In this document: positions 50,918 through 51,045 of the stretch, one piece after another | Position numbering within the stretch: the first letter of the stretch is position 1 | Layout: the number at the start of each line of letters is the position of its first letter | Assembly (NCBI GenBank): GCA_016934515.1 | Contig: JAFGSR010000071.1 | Location: 1 to 51,045 of the forward strand | Length of the DNA: 51,045 bases | DNA from: Sedimentisphaerales bacterium | Lineage (GTDB): Bacteria; Planctomycetota; Phycisphaerae; Sedimentisphaerales; SM23-30 | Direction of reading: 5' to 3' | Position numbers and translations under genes: made by a program | Notes under the pieces: generated by a model | Seen by the model: the letters and a program-made list of their open reading frames with translations, nothing else | Databases searched by the model: none | What the model was told of the DNA's origin: nothing

Positions 50918-51045
50918 ATTTATCCTATATTATTATCCATATTCAATTGTAGGGTAGGTAACTTGAACGTATAGGAATTTGTATTTCTAATACACTTTTG
51001 GTAAGGTAGATGGTCTAGCCTTGGCCCTGCCAGGATTAGCACCCA

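Larger units (their letters stand above)
50529..51045. other. Non-coding end of window with dispersed repeats
   Basis: The 517-bp stretch upstream of the DUF4838 gene contains three repeat units: GGGCGTCGGCACGGCGGG (50705-50722), the CTTCAGG array (50768-50791) and the hairpin GGCGGGC-CGT-GCCCGCC (50901-50917). I see no gene. A promoter for the DUF4838 gene should lie near its left edge but no box is clear. Confidence 0.5.

Overview
The window looks like chromosome of a planctomycete, most likely of the class Phycisphaerae or a close relative. The pointers are: a giant secreted protein with the N-terminal motif ELEERIAPD, a pseudopilin with the H-x9-DG motif, LamG, PQQ-like and dockerin mosaics, a DUF4838 protein, a DUF3467 protein, and SPFH proteins next to a P1B-type ATPase. 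This placement rests on protein-family recognition only. No rRNA, tRNA, CRISPR array or intact insertion sequence was found.

Layout. 0.4-6.3 kb (minus strand): an ECF sigma factor, a 1286-aa secreted beta-helix/PQQ/LamG/dockerin mosaic and a pseudopilin, followed by a frameshifted second copy of part of the sigma gene. 6.3-9.8 kb (minus): a universal stress protein and a TRAP transporter (dctM, dctQ, dctP). 10.3-12.3 kb (plus): a secreted carbohydrate-binding, glycosidase-like protein. 12.3-14.3 kb: non-coding sequence with strong inverted repeats around a small DUF3467 gene. 14.3-26.8 kb (plus): the giant ELEERIAPD protein (about 2277 aa), a terminator, then a GAF-HlyD adaptor, a periplasmic HlyD adaptor and an M50-protease/HlyD fusion. 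26.8-30.0 kb (minus): a DinG-like helicase, thiG and thiS. 30.1-31.1 kb (minus): an ABC-2 permease. 31.4-43.7 kb (plus): three SPFH proteins, a P1B-type ATPase, an ABC ATPase and permease, a 608-aa unknown protein and a double-GNAT acetyltransferase. 43.7-47.3 kb: a candidate oriC with DnaA boxes and paired 12-bp inverted repeats, then dnaA and a glmM-like mutase (plus). 47.3-50.5 kb (minus): a DUF4838 protein with two internal domain insertions.

How they may work together. The best candidate for an undescribed system is the giant surface protein with the downstream GAF-HlyD / HlyD / M50-HlyD trio. The trio looks like an export or processing device that uses adaptor subunits and an intramembrane metalloprotease, with no ABC ATPase or TolC-like partner nearby. 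The second candidate is the SPFH-SPFH-SPFH-P1B ATPase cluster, which suggests a metal pump in a stomatin-like membrane microdomain. The sigma factor, the mosaic proteins, the glycosidase-like proteins and the TRAP importer fit a life of degrading polysaccharides and taking up organic acids.

Base composition changes polarity across the window. The plus strand is rich in G and T on the left and in A and C on the right, whatever the gene direction, with a gradual change at about 34-42 kb close to dnaA. The sign is opposite to what is usual at an origin.
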